A stretch of DNA of 64,000 bases from Rhizobium leguminosarum (GTDB lineage: Bacteria > Pseudomonadota > Alphaproteobacteria > Rhizobiales > Rhizobiaceae): contig NZ_MZMU01000017.1 of NCBI RefSeq assembly GCF_004123835.1, forward strand, positions 1-64,000, read 5' to 3'. Of the stretch, positions 52,789 through 61,431 are shown one piece after another (the first letter of the stretch is position 1; each line of letters opens with the position of its first letter). Position numbers and translations under genes: made by a program. The notes under the pieces are model-generated. The model was not told the origin of the DNA, ran no database searches, and saw only the letters and a list, made by a program, of their open reading frames with translations.

Positions 52789-53228
52789 TTGCCAGCTCCC
52801 TTGGTCAGATCATTTGCGGCGACAATAATGAAAGCGCCAGCGAGCCCGAGATGCTCGAAGAAGGCGTTGGTTGCCATCATGCGGTCCATGCCTGGGGGCA
52901 ACTCCCAGAACCGCAGTGCGATGAAGGTTGCCAGAAGCGTGAAGACGGCGAGCGCCAGCGCACCGAGCCAACGCAAGAAACCGGACAGGATCATTGCGGA
53001 GGCCGTTAGTTCGAACACGATCACGGCGACCCCGAAGAAGGCAGCCGGATGAAGACCGAAATGCTCCATCTCGCCGATCGCACTCTGGAAATCGAAAAGC
53101 TTGGTCAGCGGCCCCTGGATATAGGCCGCGCACAGGGCAAGGAGCGCAAAGGTTCGGCTGACGGGTGCGGCAACGATCCCGGCAATACGCGGGCGCCAGC
53201 TGTTGGAAGAGAGGGAGTAATCAGTCAT
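52785..53228 (-). CDS. DoxX-family membrane protein
   Basis: A 147-residue membrane protein with four hydrophobic segments (RTFALLALCAAYIQGPLTKL near residue 25, and AFFGVAVIVFELTASAMILS near 65). The family includes DoxX/MhqP-like quinone-associated proteins. GCAGGAGC precedes the ATG at 53228; an upstream extension covers the promoter region. It begins a three-gene leftward operon with the MFS and hydrolase genes. Confidence 0.9.
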   Translation of the reverse strand: MTDYSLSSNSWRPRIAGIVAAPVSRTFALLALCAAYIQGPLTKLFDFQSAIGEMEHFGLHPAAFFGVAVIVFELTASAMILSGFLRWLGALALAVFTLLATFIALRFWELPPGMDRMMATNAFFEHLGLAGAFIIVAANDLTKGAGK

Positions 53229-53348
53229 GTCGGCTCCTGCAATGTTGGCCGCTCCGTCCATGCTGCGGCGTTGTTTCCATCTGATGGAGCGATATGATAT
53301 TGCCCGCAAAGATTAGCGCCAACAATTGCATCAAAAATTGAGATTCTC

Positions 53349-53363
53349 TTGCGATATTCGCAA
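53349..53363. promoter_or_regulatory. Palindrome upstream of the DoxX operon
   Basis: TTGCGA-TAT-TCGCAA is a perfect 6-bp inverted repeat in the 189-bp gap before doxX. The half TTGCGAT recurs at about 57574-57580 in the gap before the LysR gene at 57594. A shared LysR-type binding site is possible. Confidence 0.4.
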
Positions 53364-53417
53364 CAGTCTTCCATAGGGGCAGCGACGTGATGCTGCCCCA
53401 TGGATTATGTTGAAAAA

Positions 53418-55400
53418 TCATACCGCCCAGCAGGCGCAGCCGAGCGCGCCGAAGAAACCCTTGAGATCGACGATCGGCAGTTTCGACGTCCAGGCACCGG
53501 CGTGGTCGTGGCCGTGGACGTTGCAGGAACTGGCGCAGCCGCAGGTCGAGATCGCGGTCCGGCGCAGGGAATTCATGCCGGCACCCTGCGGTTCACCCCA
53601 GGCAGCATAGCCGCCGAACGTGCGAACGGGTGACCAATCCGGCATGGCAGGCGGGACGTTGTTTTCGTCGAGCGCCGAGAAGTCGCCTGCACCGTAGACG
53701 ATCTTGCCGCCAACCATGGTCAACTGCGAGGTGAGGTACGAGATCTCGTCTTCGGCGCAGGTGAAGAAGTCCTTGTCCGGCACGACGACGTCGGCGAACT
53801 GGCCTTTTTCGATCCGGCCCTTCTTGCCTTCCTCGTCGGAGAACCAGGTGACCTTCTCTGTCCACATGCGCAGCGCCATCTCGCGGTCGAGGCAGTTGGC
53901 GCGCGGATAGAGCTGCATGCCGCCGACCGTCTTCCCGGTCACCATCCAGGCAAGGGAAACCCATGGATTGTAGGAGGCGACACGCGTCGCGTCGGTCCCT
54001 GCCGAGACGTTGACGCCCTTCTCAAGCATGCGCTTGATCGGCGGCGTGGCCTCGGCGACGCCATGACCATAGCGCTCGACGAAATATTCGCCCTGATAGG
54101 CCATGCGGTGCTGGGTAGCGATGCCGCCGCCGAGCGCCGCGATCCGGTCGATCGAACGATCCGAGATCGTCTCGGCATGGTCGAAGAACCAGTTGAGACC
54201 TTCGAGCGGGATGTCCTTATTGACCTTCTCGAAAACGTCGAGCGAACGGGAAATGGTCTCGTCATAGGTGGCATGCATTCGCCAGGGCCAACGGTTTTCA
54301 GCGAGCACGCGAACCACTTCCTCGAGCTCGCCTTCCATTTCCGACGCCATTTCGGGCCGCGGTTGGCGGAAATCCTCGAAGTCGGCGGCGGAGAAGACGA
54401 GCATTTCGCCAGCGCCGTTGTGACGGAAGTAATCATTACCCTGCTTGTATTTCACCGACTGCGTCCAGTTGAGGAAGTCCTGCTTCTCTTCCCTCGGCTT
54501 CTGGGTGAACAGATTGTAGGCGAGGCGTACCGTCAGCTGGTCCTCATCCGAAAGCTTCTGGATGACCGCGTAATCGTCCGGGTAGTTCTGGAAACCGCCG
54601 CCCGCATCGATCACGCCGGTAATGCCCAGCCGGTTGAGTTCGCGCATGAAATGGCGGGTGGAATTGACCTGGTATTCGAACGGAAGTTTCGGTCCCTTGG
54701 AAAGGGTCGAATAGAGAATGCCCGCATTCGGTTTGGCGAGCAGAAGGCCCGTCGGATTGCCGTTGGCATCGCGGGTGATCTCGCCGCCGGGCGGGTTCGG
54801 TGTGTCTCTGGTATAGCCGACGGCGCGGAGTGCTGCGCCGTTCAAGAGCGCCCGGTCATAGAGATGGAGAAGAAAGACCGGGGTATCGGGCGCGATCGCG
54901 TTGATCTCGTCGATCGTCGGCAGGCGCTTCTCGGCAAACTGATGCTCGGTGAAACCACCGACCACGCGAACCCATTGCGGAGCCGGCGTGATCGCGACCT
55001 GCCGCTTCAGCATGTCCATCGCGTCGGCGAGTGAGCGAACGCCATCCCAGCGGAGTTCCATGTTGAAGTTGAGGCCGCCGCGCACGACGTGGGTGTGGTT
55101 GTCGATCAGACCCGGCAGCATGCGCTTGCCTTTCAGGTCGATGATCTTCGTATCCGGTCCGGCGAGCGTCATCACCTCGCTGTCGGTTCCCACCTCGAGG
55201 AACAGGCCGTCTTTCACGGCGACAGCGGTGGCGTTCGGATTTGCGCGATCAAGCGTCGTGATCAGTCCGTTGTGAAAAACGATATCGGCGTGCATGGAAG
55301 CAGCTCCGGTCTTGATGGGATCGGCGGCATTGGCCGGTGTAAACAGATTTGAAAAGGCGAGGCTTGATGCTGCGCCCAGGAATTTGCGCCGTGTCGTCAT
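53418..55400 (-). CDS. Exported YtcJ-type amidohydrolase
   Basis: A 660-residue amidohydrolase with a twin-arginine signal (MTTRRKFLGAASSLAFSNLF, cleavage near ANAAD). The metal-binding DNHTHVVRGG is near residue 99. FFDHAETISDRSIDRIA and VSAGTDATRVASYNP carry the later His and Asp. A cysteine-rich C-terminus (CGCASSCNVHGHDHAGAW, then GALGCACWAV) is unusual. It hydrolyses amide or related C-N bonds in the periplasm. The stop/start overlap with the XapX gene is one base. Confidence 0.9.
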   Translation of the reverse strand: MTTRRKFLGAASSLAFSNLFTPANAADPIKTGAASMHADIVFHNGLITTLDRANPNATAVAVKDGLFLEVGTDSEVMTLAGPDTKIIDLKGKRMLPGLIDNHTHVVRGGLNFNMELRWDGVRSLADAMDMLKRQVAITPAPQWVRVVGGFTEHQFAEKRLPTIDEINAIAPDTPVFLLHLYDRALLNGAALRAVGYTRDTPNPPGGEITRDANGNPTGLLLAKPNAGILYSTLSKGPKLPFEYQVNSTRHFMRELNRLGITGVIDAGGGFQNYPDDYAVIQKLSDEDQLTVRLAYNLFTQKPREEKQDFLNWTQSVKYKQGNDYFRHNGAGEMLVFSAADFEDFRQPRPEMASEMEGELEEVVRVLAENRWPWRMHATYDETISRSLDVFEKVNKDIPLEGLNWFFDHAETISDRSIDRIAALGGGIATQHRMAYQGEYFVERYGHGVAEATPPIKRMLEKGVNVSAGTDATRVASYNPWVSLAWMVTGKTVGGMQLYPRANCLDREMALRMWTEKVTWFSDEEGKKGRIEKGQFADVVVPDKDFFTCAEDEISYLTSQLTMVGGKIVYGAGDFSALDENNVPPAMPDWSPVRTFGGYAAWGEPQGAGMNSLRRTAISTCGCASSCNVHGHDHAGAWTSKLPIVDLKGFFGALGCACWAV

Positions 55401-55690
55401 CAGCTTTTCCCCAATGTCAAATCGTCGCCTGTGGAGGTCGCCTTCGCTGCATTAAGCCCACCCTTCGGAAGGTGACCAAACATGTGCGGCTTGACCTGAT
55501 GAAGCCAGGAAACGGCAGCGGGCTCGCGGCTCCAGAGATTTTTTGCCAGCGGCACGATCTGTTCGCCGACGAGAATACCTAGCAAGCCGATGAGAGCGAT
55601 GACGGGCGGAGCCGGGGAGCGGACGTTGAGCAGTCCGTAGATGACGCCGACAAGAAGGCCGACTGCCAGCGATAGAAGGTAAATTTTCAT
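55400..55690 (-). CDS. XapX-domain membrane protein
   Basis: A 96-residue protein. Residues 1-50 are a XapX domain with two membrane segments (IYLLSLAVGLLVGVIYGLLN, then PAPPVIALIGLLGILVGEQI). The rest is a soluble tail. XapX was named for genes beside xanthosine uptake but is widespread next to amidohydrolases and isochorismatase-type enzymes. AAAAGGAA precedes the ATG at 55690. Confidence 0.88.
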   Translation of the reverse strand: MKIYLLSLAVGLLVGVIYGLLNVRSPAPPVIALIGLLGILVGEQIVPLAKNLWSREPAAVSWLHQVKPHMFGHLPKGGLNAAKATSTGDDLTLGKS

Positions 55691-55752
55691 CCGGGCGTTC
55701 CTTTTCCAAAAAGATCGCCCCGCCAAGTGGATCCGGGCGGGGCTGTTTCAGA

Positions 55753-56445
55753 TCAGATAGAGGCCGGGTTCGGGCCGATCCGCTTGCCGTGCTTGACGCG
55801 TTCGGCGCCACCGTGGACATGCGTAACAGCATAATCGATGCCCATGCCGTAGGCGCCGGAGTGCTCCTTCACCAACGACGTGACCGCGTCGTAGGTTTCC
55901 TTGCGGGCCCAGTCGCGCTGCCATTCCAGGAGGACCTGCTGCCAGGTGACGGGAACGACACCCGCCTGCACCATGCGGTCCATCGCATATTTGTGCGCAT
56001 CGACGGAGGTACCGCCGGAAGCGTCGGCGACCATGTAGATTTCGTAGTCGGTGTCGTTCATGCAGGAGAGAGCGAAGGTCGTGTTGCAAACTTCGGTCCA
56101 CAGGCCGGCGACGACGACCTTCTTGCGGCCGTCTGCGGCATGCTTGGCCAGCGCGTCGCGGACGTTCTGGTCGTCCCAGGAATTCATCGACGTGCGCTCG
56201 AGGATATCATTGTCGGGGACGACGGCGAGCAGCTCCGGGAAGGTATTGCCCGAGAAACTGTCGGTCTCGACGGTGGTGATCGTGGTCGGGATGTTGAAGA
56301 TCCTGGCCGCCTTGGCAAGACCGACGACGTTGTTCTTCAAGACCTGGCGGTCGATCGACTGAACACCGAAGGCCATCTGCGGCTGCTGGTCGATGAAGAT
56401 GATCTGGCTGTTCTGCGGGGTGAGAACCTGAAGCTTGCTGGACAT
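55753..56445 (-). CDS. Isochorismatase-family cysteine hydrolase (YcaC-like)
   Basis: A 230-residue hydrolase. Asp in IIFIDQQPQMAFG (near residue 18), Lys in GRKKVVVAGLWTEVC (near 108) and the nucleophile Cys of the same motif (near 118) form the triad. The length, slightly more than YcaC, and the ending GGAERVKHGKR fit this group. The true substrate is unknown. It starts 95 bp after the dioxygenase gene, with AAAGGAAG before the ATG. Confidence 0.92.
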   Translation of the reverse strand: MSSKLQVLTPQNSQIIFIDQQPQMAFGVQSIDRQVLKNNVVGLAKAARIFNIPTTITTVETDSFSGNTFPELLAVVPDNDILERTSMNSWDDQNVRDALAKHAADGRKKVVVAGLWTEVCNTTFALSCMNDTDYEIYMVADASGGTSVDAHKYAMDRMVQAGVVPVTWQQVLLEWQRDWARKETYDAVTSLVKEHSGAYGMGIDYAVTHVHGGAERVKHGKRIGPNPASI

Positions 56446-56540
56446 CTCGTGTCTTCCTTTGATTGGGTTGCAGGTAGGTAATGGGGCAGGGAGGGCGGCA
56501 CGTCTTGAAAGTTATGCCGCCTTATTGTTGGAAAGCGACG

Positions 56541-57473
56541 TCAGGCAGCCAGCGGTGCCAGGCCGGCTTCGATCTGGTCACGATAGGGCTCGTAGCGAGC
56601 CGGCAGTTTCAAAACCTCGCCAAGGTGTGCCGTGTCTTCGTCGCGGTCGAAACCGGGTTCGTTCGTGGCGATTTCGAACAGGACGCCGCCGGGTGTGCGG
56701 AAGTAGATAGCCCAGAAGTAATCACGGTCGATGACTGGTGTCACCTGGTATCCCGTATCCATCAGGGCCTTGCGGACTTCGAGCTGCTTTGCGCGGTTCT
56801 CGACGGCGAAAGCGATATGATGCACCGAACCCGCGCCCTGCCTTGCGAAAGGCGTTTTCGGAAGAAGCTCGAGGTCGATCATATCGGCACCATTACCGCC
56901 GGGAATGATGAAGCGGGTGACATCGCCATCCGTCTCGGCGCGCTGGTAGCCCATGAAACCGAGCAGTTCGGACGTAGCAGCGGTATCATGCAGGCGAAAC
57001 TTCGCGCCGGTAAAACCGCGGATACCGACGCTTTCGTCGATGCCGGCACCGCTCCAGGCCCTGCGGCCATCGTCTTCAGCTTCGATCAAAGCAAACCCCT
57101 CACCGTCCGGCCCCTTGAACAGCAGGCGGTCGGCACCGAAGGCAGTGTCGGCCTGCAGGTTGCCGGCTCCCTTTGCCGACAGGCGATCCTGCCAGAAGGA
57201 GAGCGAGCCCTTGGGAATAGCGAACTGGGTTTCGCTGACTTCGCCGACGCCGGGACGGCCGCGCATCACGTCGGGAAAAGGAAAGTAGGTCATGACGGAG
57301 CCGGGAGTGCCTGCCTCATCACCGTAGTAGAGGTGGTAAACGTTGGGGTCGTCGAAATTCACGGTCTTCTTGACGCGGCGCAGGCCAAGCGTGTCCGTGA
57401 AGAACGCGTTGTTCTGGCGGGCATCCGATGCCATCGACGTGATGTGATGCAGTCCCTTGATATCCTTGATCAT
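56541..57473 (-). CDS. VOC-family ring-cleaving dioxygenase (MhqO-like)
   Basis: A 310-residue two-repeat vicinal oxygen chelate enzyme. Metal ligands are likely the His of IKGLHHITSMA (residue 7), the His of GSVHHIAFAVEN (near 215) and the Glu of GGVLFEIATNEPGF (near 265). MhqO-type enzymes cleave hydroquinones or related rings. It is the first gene of the leftward cluster and is divergent from a LysR regulator across 120 bp. Confidence 0.92.
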   Translation of the reverse strand: MIKDIKGLHHITSMASDARQNNAFFTDTLGLRRVKKTVNFDDPNVYHLYYGDEAGTPGSVMTYFPFPDVMRGRPGVGEVSETQFAIPKGSLSFWQDRLSAKGAGNLQADTAFGADRLLFKGPDGEGFALIEAEDDGRRAWSGAGIDESVGIRGFTGAKFRLHDTAATSELLGFMGYQRAETDGDVTRFIIPGGNGADMIDLELLPKTPFARQGAGSVHHIAFAVENRAKQLEVRKALMDTGYQVTPVIDRDYFWAIYFRTPGGVLFEIATNEPGFDRDEDTAHLGEVLKLPARYEPYRDQIEAGLAPLAA

Positions 57474-57593
57474 GATGCTTCGCCCTTCCGCGACTCGGTT
57501 GGTTTGTCTGGTGTGATTGAAACCTACGCCCGTTGATCATCGGCCGGAATTGCAATAATAATTGTCAGTGAATTGCGATGGATGAAATAATCG

Positions 57594-58493
57594 ATGAACG
57601 ACTACAAGCTGCTTCGAACCTTTCTGCTGGCCGCCGAAAAGCGGAACTTCGCGCAGGTTGCGCGCGAACTCGACATGACCCCGGCAGCCGTCACCCGGGC
57701 GATCGCGGCCCTGGAAGAAGACCTTGGCGTGCAACTCTTCGTGCGGACCACGCGCCAGGTGTCGCTGACCACCGATGGCGCGATCTTCGCGGCCCAGATC
57801 CAGCCGGCGGTGCAGGCACTGGACAATGCGCGCAAGGACGTGATGAATACCCACAAGGCGGATCATGGCCGCCTGCGGATCAGCGCGCCGACCTGGTTCG
57901 GCCAGCAGGTCCTGCCGCCCATCCTCTCCGCATTCAGGGAACGCTACCCGAAGATCAGCTTCGAGATTTCGCTTGCGGATGGGCTCGTGAATATCATCGA
58001 CGATGATTATGACTTGGCGATCCGCATTTCCGCAGCACCGTCTGACAAGTTCACGATCTGGCGCAAGATCAGCGTTGTTCACCGTATCCTTGTCGCCGCC
58101 CCCGGCAGCCGGTTCTGCGACATGAAGCACCCTAACGAACTCATTCCCGACGATTGCCTGGCCTATAGCGGCGAGAGCAAGCGGGAAACCTGGATGCTGT
58201 CGGACGGCAACGGCAGTGCCACGATTTCCGCCGGCCGCGCATTCAGCGCCAATAGCGGGGAGGTGCTGGCGAGCATGGCTGCTGACGGAGCCGGGGTGGC
58301 GATGCTGCCCAAATTCCATGTGGCCGAGCATCTGCGCACCGGACGGCTCGTTCATGTCCTGCAAGACTGGTCGCCGCCGGATTTGTGGCTGACCCTGTAC
58401 TACCCCCCATACCAGGCACTGCCGCCGCGCATCGCCTCATTCTCGAAGTTCTTCGAGCAGCAAGTCCCGGCGATTGTATTGACGATTGAATGA
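57594..58493 (+). CDS. LysR-family transcriptional regulator
   Basis: A 299-residue LysR regulator. The helix-turn-helix is at residues 1-60 (YKLLRTFLLAAEKRNFAQVA, then TPAAVTRAIAALEED), and the effector domain spans about 90-290. Divergent placement next to the dioxygenase suggests it controls the quinone-detoxification-like cluster. The gap contains the AT-rich AATTGCAATAATAATT and TTGCGAT, possible LysR binding positions. Confidence 0.93.
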   Translation: MNDYKLLRTFLLAAEKRNFAQVARELDMTPAAVTRAIAALEEDLGVQLFVRTTRQVSLTTDGAIFAAQIQPAVQALDNARKDVMNTHKADHGRLRISAPTWFGQQVLPPILSAFRERYPKISFEISLADGLVNIIDDDYDLAIRISAAPSDKFTIWRKISVVHRILVAAPGSRFCDMKHPNELIPDDCLAYSGESKRETWMLSDGNGSATISAGRAFSANSGEVLASMAADGAGVAMLPKFHVAEHLRTGRLVHVLQDWSPPDLWLTLYYPPYQALPPRIASFSKFFEQQVPAIVLTIE

Positions 58494-58841
58494 GTCTGAT
58501 AGAATGGGCGGGTGCTGTCGTTGTTAACGGTTGTTCCAAAAATATGCTTATCAATCACTTAACGCATTGAGTAGGGCGTCGCGGATCAGCTGCTGCATCA
58601 CCTGACCTACGCTGGATTCTGGCAACGCTGGTATGATCAACGCTCCCCTTTCGCAAACTGCGTCGGGGACGGCGCGAATGTCTGCTTCTGCCGGCACATA
58701 AGCCGACATGGATGGCAATTTCGGGGGTGATGGTTCGGATCCCATCAAAAGCTGGAAATGAACGCGTAACGACATCATCTTTACGAGCCTTGTAAAGATG
58801 ATGTCGTTACGCTATATGGTCCTTCTAGACAGGAGCCTCCC
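58494..58841. other. Gap between LysR gene and TacAT-like pair
   Basis: 348 bp. The right half holds the large inverted repeat described separately. On the minus strand a 75-codon open frame (58551-58778) starts inside one repeat arm, has no ribosome site and no known domain, so I do not call it a gene. Confidence 0.5.
58764..58812. promoter_or_regulatory. Perfect 21-bp inverted repeat before the TacAT-like pair
   Basis: The arms 58764-58784 and 58792-58812 are exact reverse complements, separated by the 7-nt spacer GAGCCTT. The right arm ends 29 bp before the antitoxin ATG. A DUF1778 ribbon-helix-helix antitoxin would bind such a site. On RNA it would also form a long stem, which could affect expression. 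Confidence 0.7.
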
Positions 58842-59138
58842 ATGCCGACCTCGAACACAAGCAAAAGCCCGGACGCAAGCGTGGCCCTGAATATGCGCAT
58901 CAAGCCTGCGACGCGCAACTTGATTGACCGTGCCGCTGAGATGCTAGGCAAGACACGTACAGATTTCATGCTGGAGGCTTCCGAGCGCCGTGCCGAGGAA
59001 GTACTACTTGACCGGACGATCTTCACTGTCAGCGCAGAAGTCTACGCAGAGTATCTGGCCCGGCTCGATGCGCCAACACAGTCCAATGAGCGTCTTAAAC
59101 GAACCATGTCGACCAAAGCGCCGTGGGATGAGGTGTGA
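58842..59138 (+). CDS. DUF1778/TacA-family antitoxin
   Basis: A 98-residue antitoxin. The ribbon-helix-helix segment ALNMRIKPATRNLIDRAAEM (residues 15-35) is followed by the DUF1778 hallmark GKTRTDFMLEASERRAEEV and a C-terminal tail with VYAEYLARLDAP. AGGAG precedes the ATG. It overlaps the acetyltransferase gene by 4 bp (GTGA) and should repress its own promoter through the inverted repeat. Confidence 0.92.
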   Translation: MPTSNTSKSPDASVALNMRIKPATRNLIDRAAEMLGKTRTDFMLEASERRAEEVLLDRTIFTVSAEVYAEYLARLDAPTQSNERLKRTMSTKAPWDEV

Positions 59139-59632
59139 CCTTAAGCGTACCCGCGCCACTTGGTGACCATCACGAGCTAGCCGAATTCCATTCTGGTGTC
59201 CCTGAGCTTGACGATTGGCTGCGTCTCCGCGCCCGCGCCAATCAGGCGAGCGGCGCATCGCGTACCTTCGTCGTGTGTGAGGCCAACCGCGTCATCGCCT
59301 ACTACGCGCTCGCTTCCGGCGCGGTAAGGCAATCGGAAGCGCCGGGACGTTTCCGGCGGAACATGCCTGATCCGATACCAGTCGCAGTGCTTGGACGCCT
59401 TGCCATTGATCAAACCTATCAGGGACGTGGTTTCGGCAGGGCGTTAGTGCGCGACGCGGGTCTGCGCTTGCTCAATGCCGCCGAGATACTTGGGATTCGC
59501 GGCGTTTTGGTCCATGCGATTTCGGATGACGCACGAGCCTTCTACGAAGCGGTTGGCTTCCTGCCTTCCCCGTCCGACCCGATGATGCTGCTGGTCGGGT
59601 TGCATGACCTCAACAATGCCCTGACCTCCTGA
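59135..59632 (+). CDS. GNAT-family toxin (TacT-like)
   Basis: A 165-residue acetyltransferase starting at a GTG. The acetyl-CoA loop is YQGRGFGRALVRDAG near residue 92 and the catalytic Tyr is in ARAFYEAVGF near 145. FHSGVPELDDWLR at the N-terminus marks the TacT/AtaT group, which acetylates the amino acid on charged tRNA. The antitoxin overlaps upstream. Confidence 0.92.
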   Translation: MTLSVPAPLGDHHELAEFHSGVPELDDWLRLRARANQASGASRTFVVCEANRVIAYYALASGAVRQSEAPGRFRRNMPDPIPVAVLGRLAIDQTYQGRGFGRALVRDAGLRLLNAAEILGIRGVLVHAISDDARAFYEAVGFLPSPSDPMMLLVGLHDLNNALTS

Positions 59633-59761
59633 CCAAGCTGATTGCTATATCGCTGAAATCAAATCATGAACTTCGGCGCAAGAAATGAGATGCCGGGGTT
59701 CCGATCCGTTCAAGGCGTGGGACCGAAACTGTTCCGGCCCAGGGGCGGTATATTTCGGCAT

Positions 59762-60145
59762 TCAGTTGGGCCTGTTGACAGGTATGTATAGCGAAGCGCC
59801 TGCGTTTTCGGTCGCTGCCCTCAGGCGCTTGTCTCTGGTCCATAGGGCCGCGCGCCGGTCGAGAAGTACCGATGCCAGCAAGTGGGCATCTGTGTAACCG
59901 ATACCCATGCTGAAAATGCTGTGGCGATCGATCATTGTCATGACTTCTTCGTGCGTTGCGACAACCGCTAAGCGTTGAGCGGCTAGAAAAGCCAATACAC
60001 TGTCGCGATCCCGAAGGCTGCCGAGCGCGAGTTCGCCGATTACGCTCGGGTGGCAAAGCAGGCGGTCGTCCTCGATAACCCTGCGCAGCTCGGCATCGAC
60101 ATGGCGAAAATGATCAATCCAAATCGAGGTATCAGCTAGTATCAC
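59762..60145 (-). CDS. VapC-family PIN-domain toxin
   Basis: A 127-residue PIN-domain ribonuclease starting at a GTG that overlaps the antitoxin stop. The acidic residues are visible: ILADTSIWIDHF near the N-terminus, SVIGELALG near residue 38, GIGYTDAHLLAS near 90 and WTRDKRLRAA near 110. It should cleave RNA when freed from its antitoxin. Confidence 0.92.
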   Translation of the reverse strand: MILADTSIWIDHFRHVDAELRRVIEDDRLLCHPSVIGELALGSLRDRDSVLAFLAAQRLAVVATHEEVMTMIDRHSIFSMGIGYTDAHLLASVLLDRRAALWTRDKRLRAATENAGASLYIPVNRPN

Positions 60146-60342
60146 TTGGCGGTTGCGCCCCGGCGGCGCGGGGCTGCCTCGGCATCGGGCATAGTTCCTC
60201 CAAGCGCGATAAGGCGTTTTCCGGACTCTACACGAACAAGCGTCTCCAATGCTTGGCGCACGAGAGCCGCCGTTTCCTTGGTGCCAGTTAATGACCTGGC
60301 CCTTTCCATAAGCGTGTCGTCGAGGTTGATAGTCGATCTCAT
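60142..60342 (-). CDS. VapB-family antitoxin
   Basis: A 66-residue antitoxin. The N-terminus MRSTINLDDTLMERARSLTG is a VapB/MetJ-like ribbon-helix-helix, followed by KETAALVRQALETLV. AGGGAG precedes the ATG at 60342. An open frame continues upstream to 60507 but shows no family match. The 4-bp GTGA overlap couples it to the VapC toxin. Confidence 0.9.
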   Translation of the reverse strand: MRSTINLDDTLMERARSLTGTKETAALVRQALETLVRVESGKRLIALGGTMPDAEAAPRRRGATAK

Positions 60343-60578
60343 GACCTGGCTCCCTTGTTGAGGCGCACAAACTAGCACCAATTGGTGAAAATTTCCACGC
60401 CTAGTTTCCAACCCCATGTATTCGCAGTGCAATGAATGAGCCACACGACACGGTAAATTCTCGGCCAACCGGACCTCCGCGACCCATTCCGTTGGCAGAT
60501 GATGCAACAGATATCGAAACGTCGATTGCCATTGGTCCTCCGGCGCGTCACATTGCCTGCCGCCACAGGAGCAGCTTC

Positions 60579-60852
60579 ATGCATACTGGGAGTGCTAAAG
60601 CGAGCCGGAACCTCGCCGGCCGCGGGGACTGGATCGGTGCCTGCGTGCTGTTGATTGCCTGCCTCATCTATTCGATGGGTTCTTTCCATCCTGTTCCTGG
60701 CCATTCCCGCGATCGTCGCCGACCTCGACCCATCGGCTTCCGAACTCCTCTGGATCAACGACATCTACGGTTTCATGGTGGCCGGCTTCCTGGTCACGAT
60801 GGGCACGCTGGGAGATAGGATCGGTCGTCGCCGCGTGCTGCTGATCGGCGCA
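60579..60852 (+). pseudogene. MFS transporter fragment with frameshift
   Basis: AGGAG and an ATG at 60579 open a frame reading into RGDWIGACVLLIACLIYSM. The continuation SILFLAIPAIVADLDPSASE and NDIYGFMVAGFLVTMGTLGD with RIGRRRVLLIGA lies in a different frame, so one base was gained near 60680. Together they are the N-terminal two membrane segments of an EmrB/QacA-type exporter. After about 60852 the match ends, so most of the gene is deleted. Confidence 0.75.
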
Positions 60853-61085
60853 GTGACGCCGCAAGCGAGCGAAATGGCCGGCTCCTCGCCAGGTTCGACT
60901 ACGGTGCGCACCACGCTGGTGCCGCGGTTGCAGCAGATCGCCGAAAGGGTCGTGAAAAGAGCTCTGGACAGTGAGGGAAAGACAGTCGAAGCATCATGAC
61001 CTGTGGACGATAGCAGAAACCCTGGAAATGAGAATGCCTCAGCTTGTCCAGGTCGTCATCGGGTGGATAATGGTCACACGTCGAC

Positions 61086-61400
61086 CTACCCGGCTTCCAG
61101 TTCGCGTCTTCGCACGACGACCTCTCGGCGCGGAGACGCGGAACGGCTCCGAAGCCGCTGTTCGTCGTCGGGCAGAACCTTCAAATGGGCGGCTCGAGCT
61201 GCAGACACGAAAGCTTGTCTCGCCCCAGTGGGCTGCAGTTCGCCTTGAAGCGACCGCAGGCATGAGGCAAGCGCGTGCTGCCATGTCGGATCATTTAGCT
61301 GCCTGGGCCATCTCGCCGACATCAAGATGCCTATCAGGCCCGATATCGTGGATGCTGTTGCGAAATGCTCTCGATCCGGCAAAGACACGGCAATTTCCAT
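61086..61400 (-). CDS. DUF982-like small protein
   Basis: A 104-residue protein. The part LNDPTWQHALASCLRSLQGE then LQPTGARQAFVSAARAAHLK follows the DUF982 pattern seen in many rhizobial proteins (Cys in a helix, then GR-type turn and ARxAFxxAAR). The arginine-rich C-terminus is unusual. The ATG at 61400 or one at 61427 could start it. Function is unknown. Confidence 0.6.
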   Translation of the reverse strand: MEIAVSLPDREHFATASTISGLIGILMSARWPRQLNDPTWQHALASCLRSLQGELQPTGARQAFVSAARAAHLKVLPDDEQRLRSRSASPRREVVVRRRELEAG

Positions 61401-61431
61401 GATCGGTATCGTGCTTACGTCGTGCATGGGG

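Noticed and set aside
58551..58778. 75-codon minus-strand open frame starting in the inverted repeat
   Set aside because: Its start lies inside a palindrome arm, there is no ribosome site and no family match.
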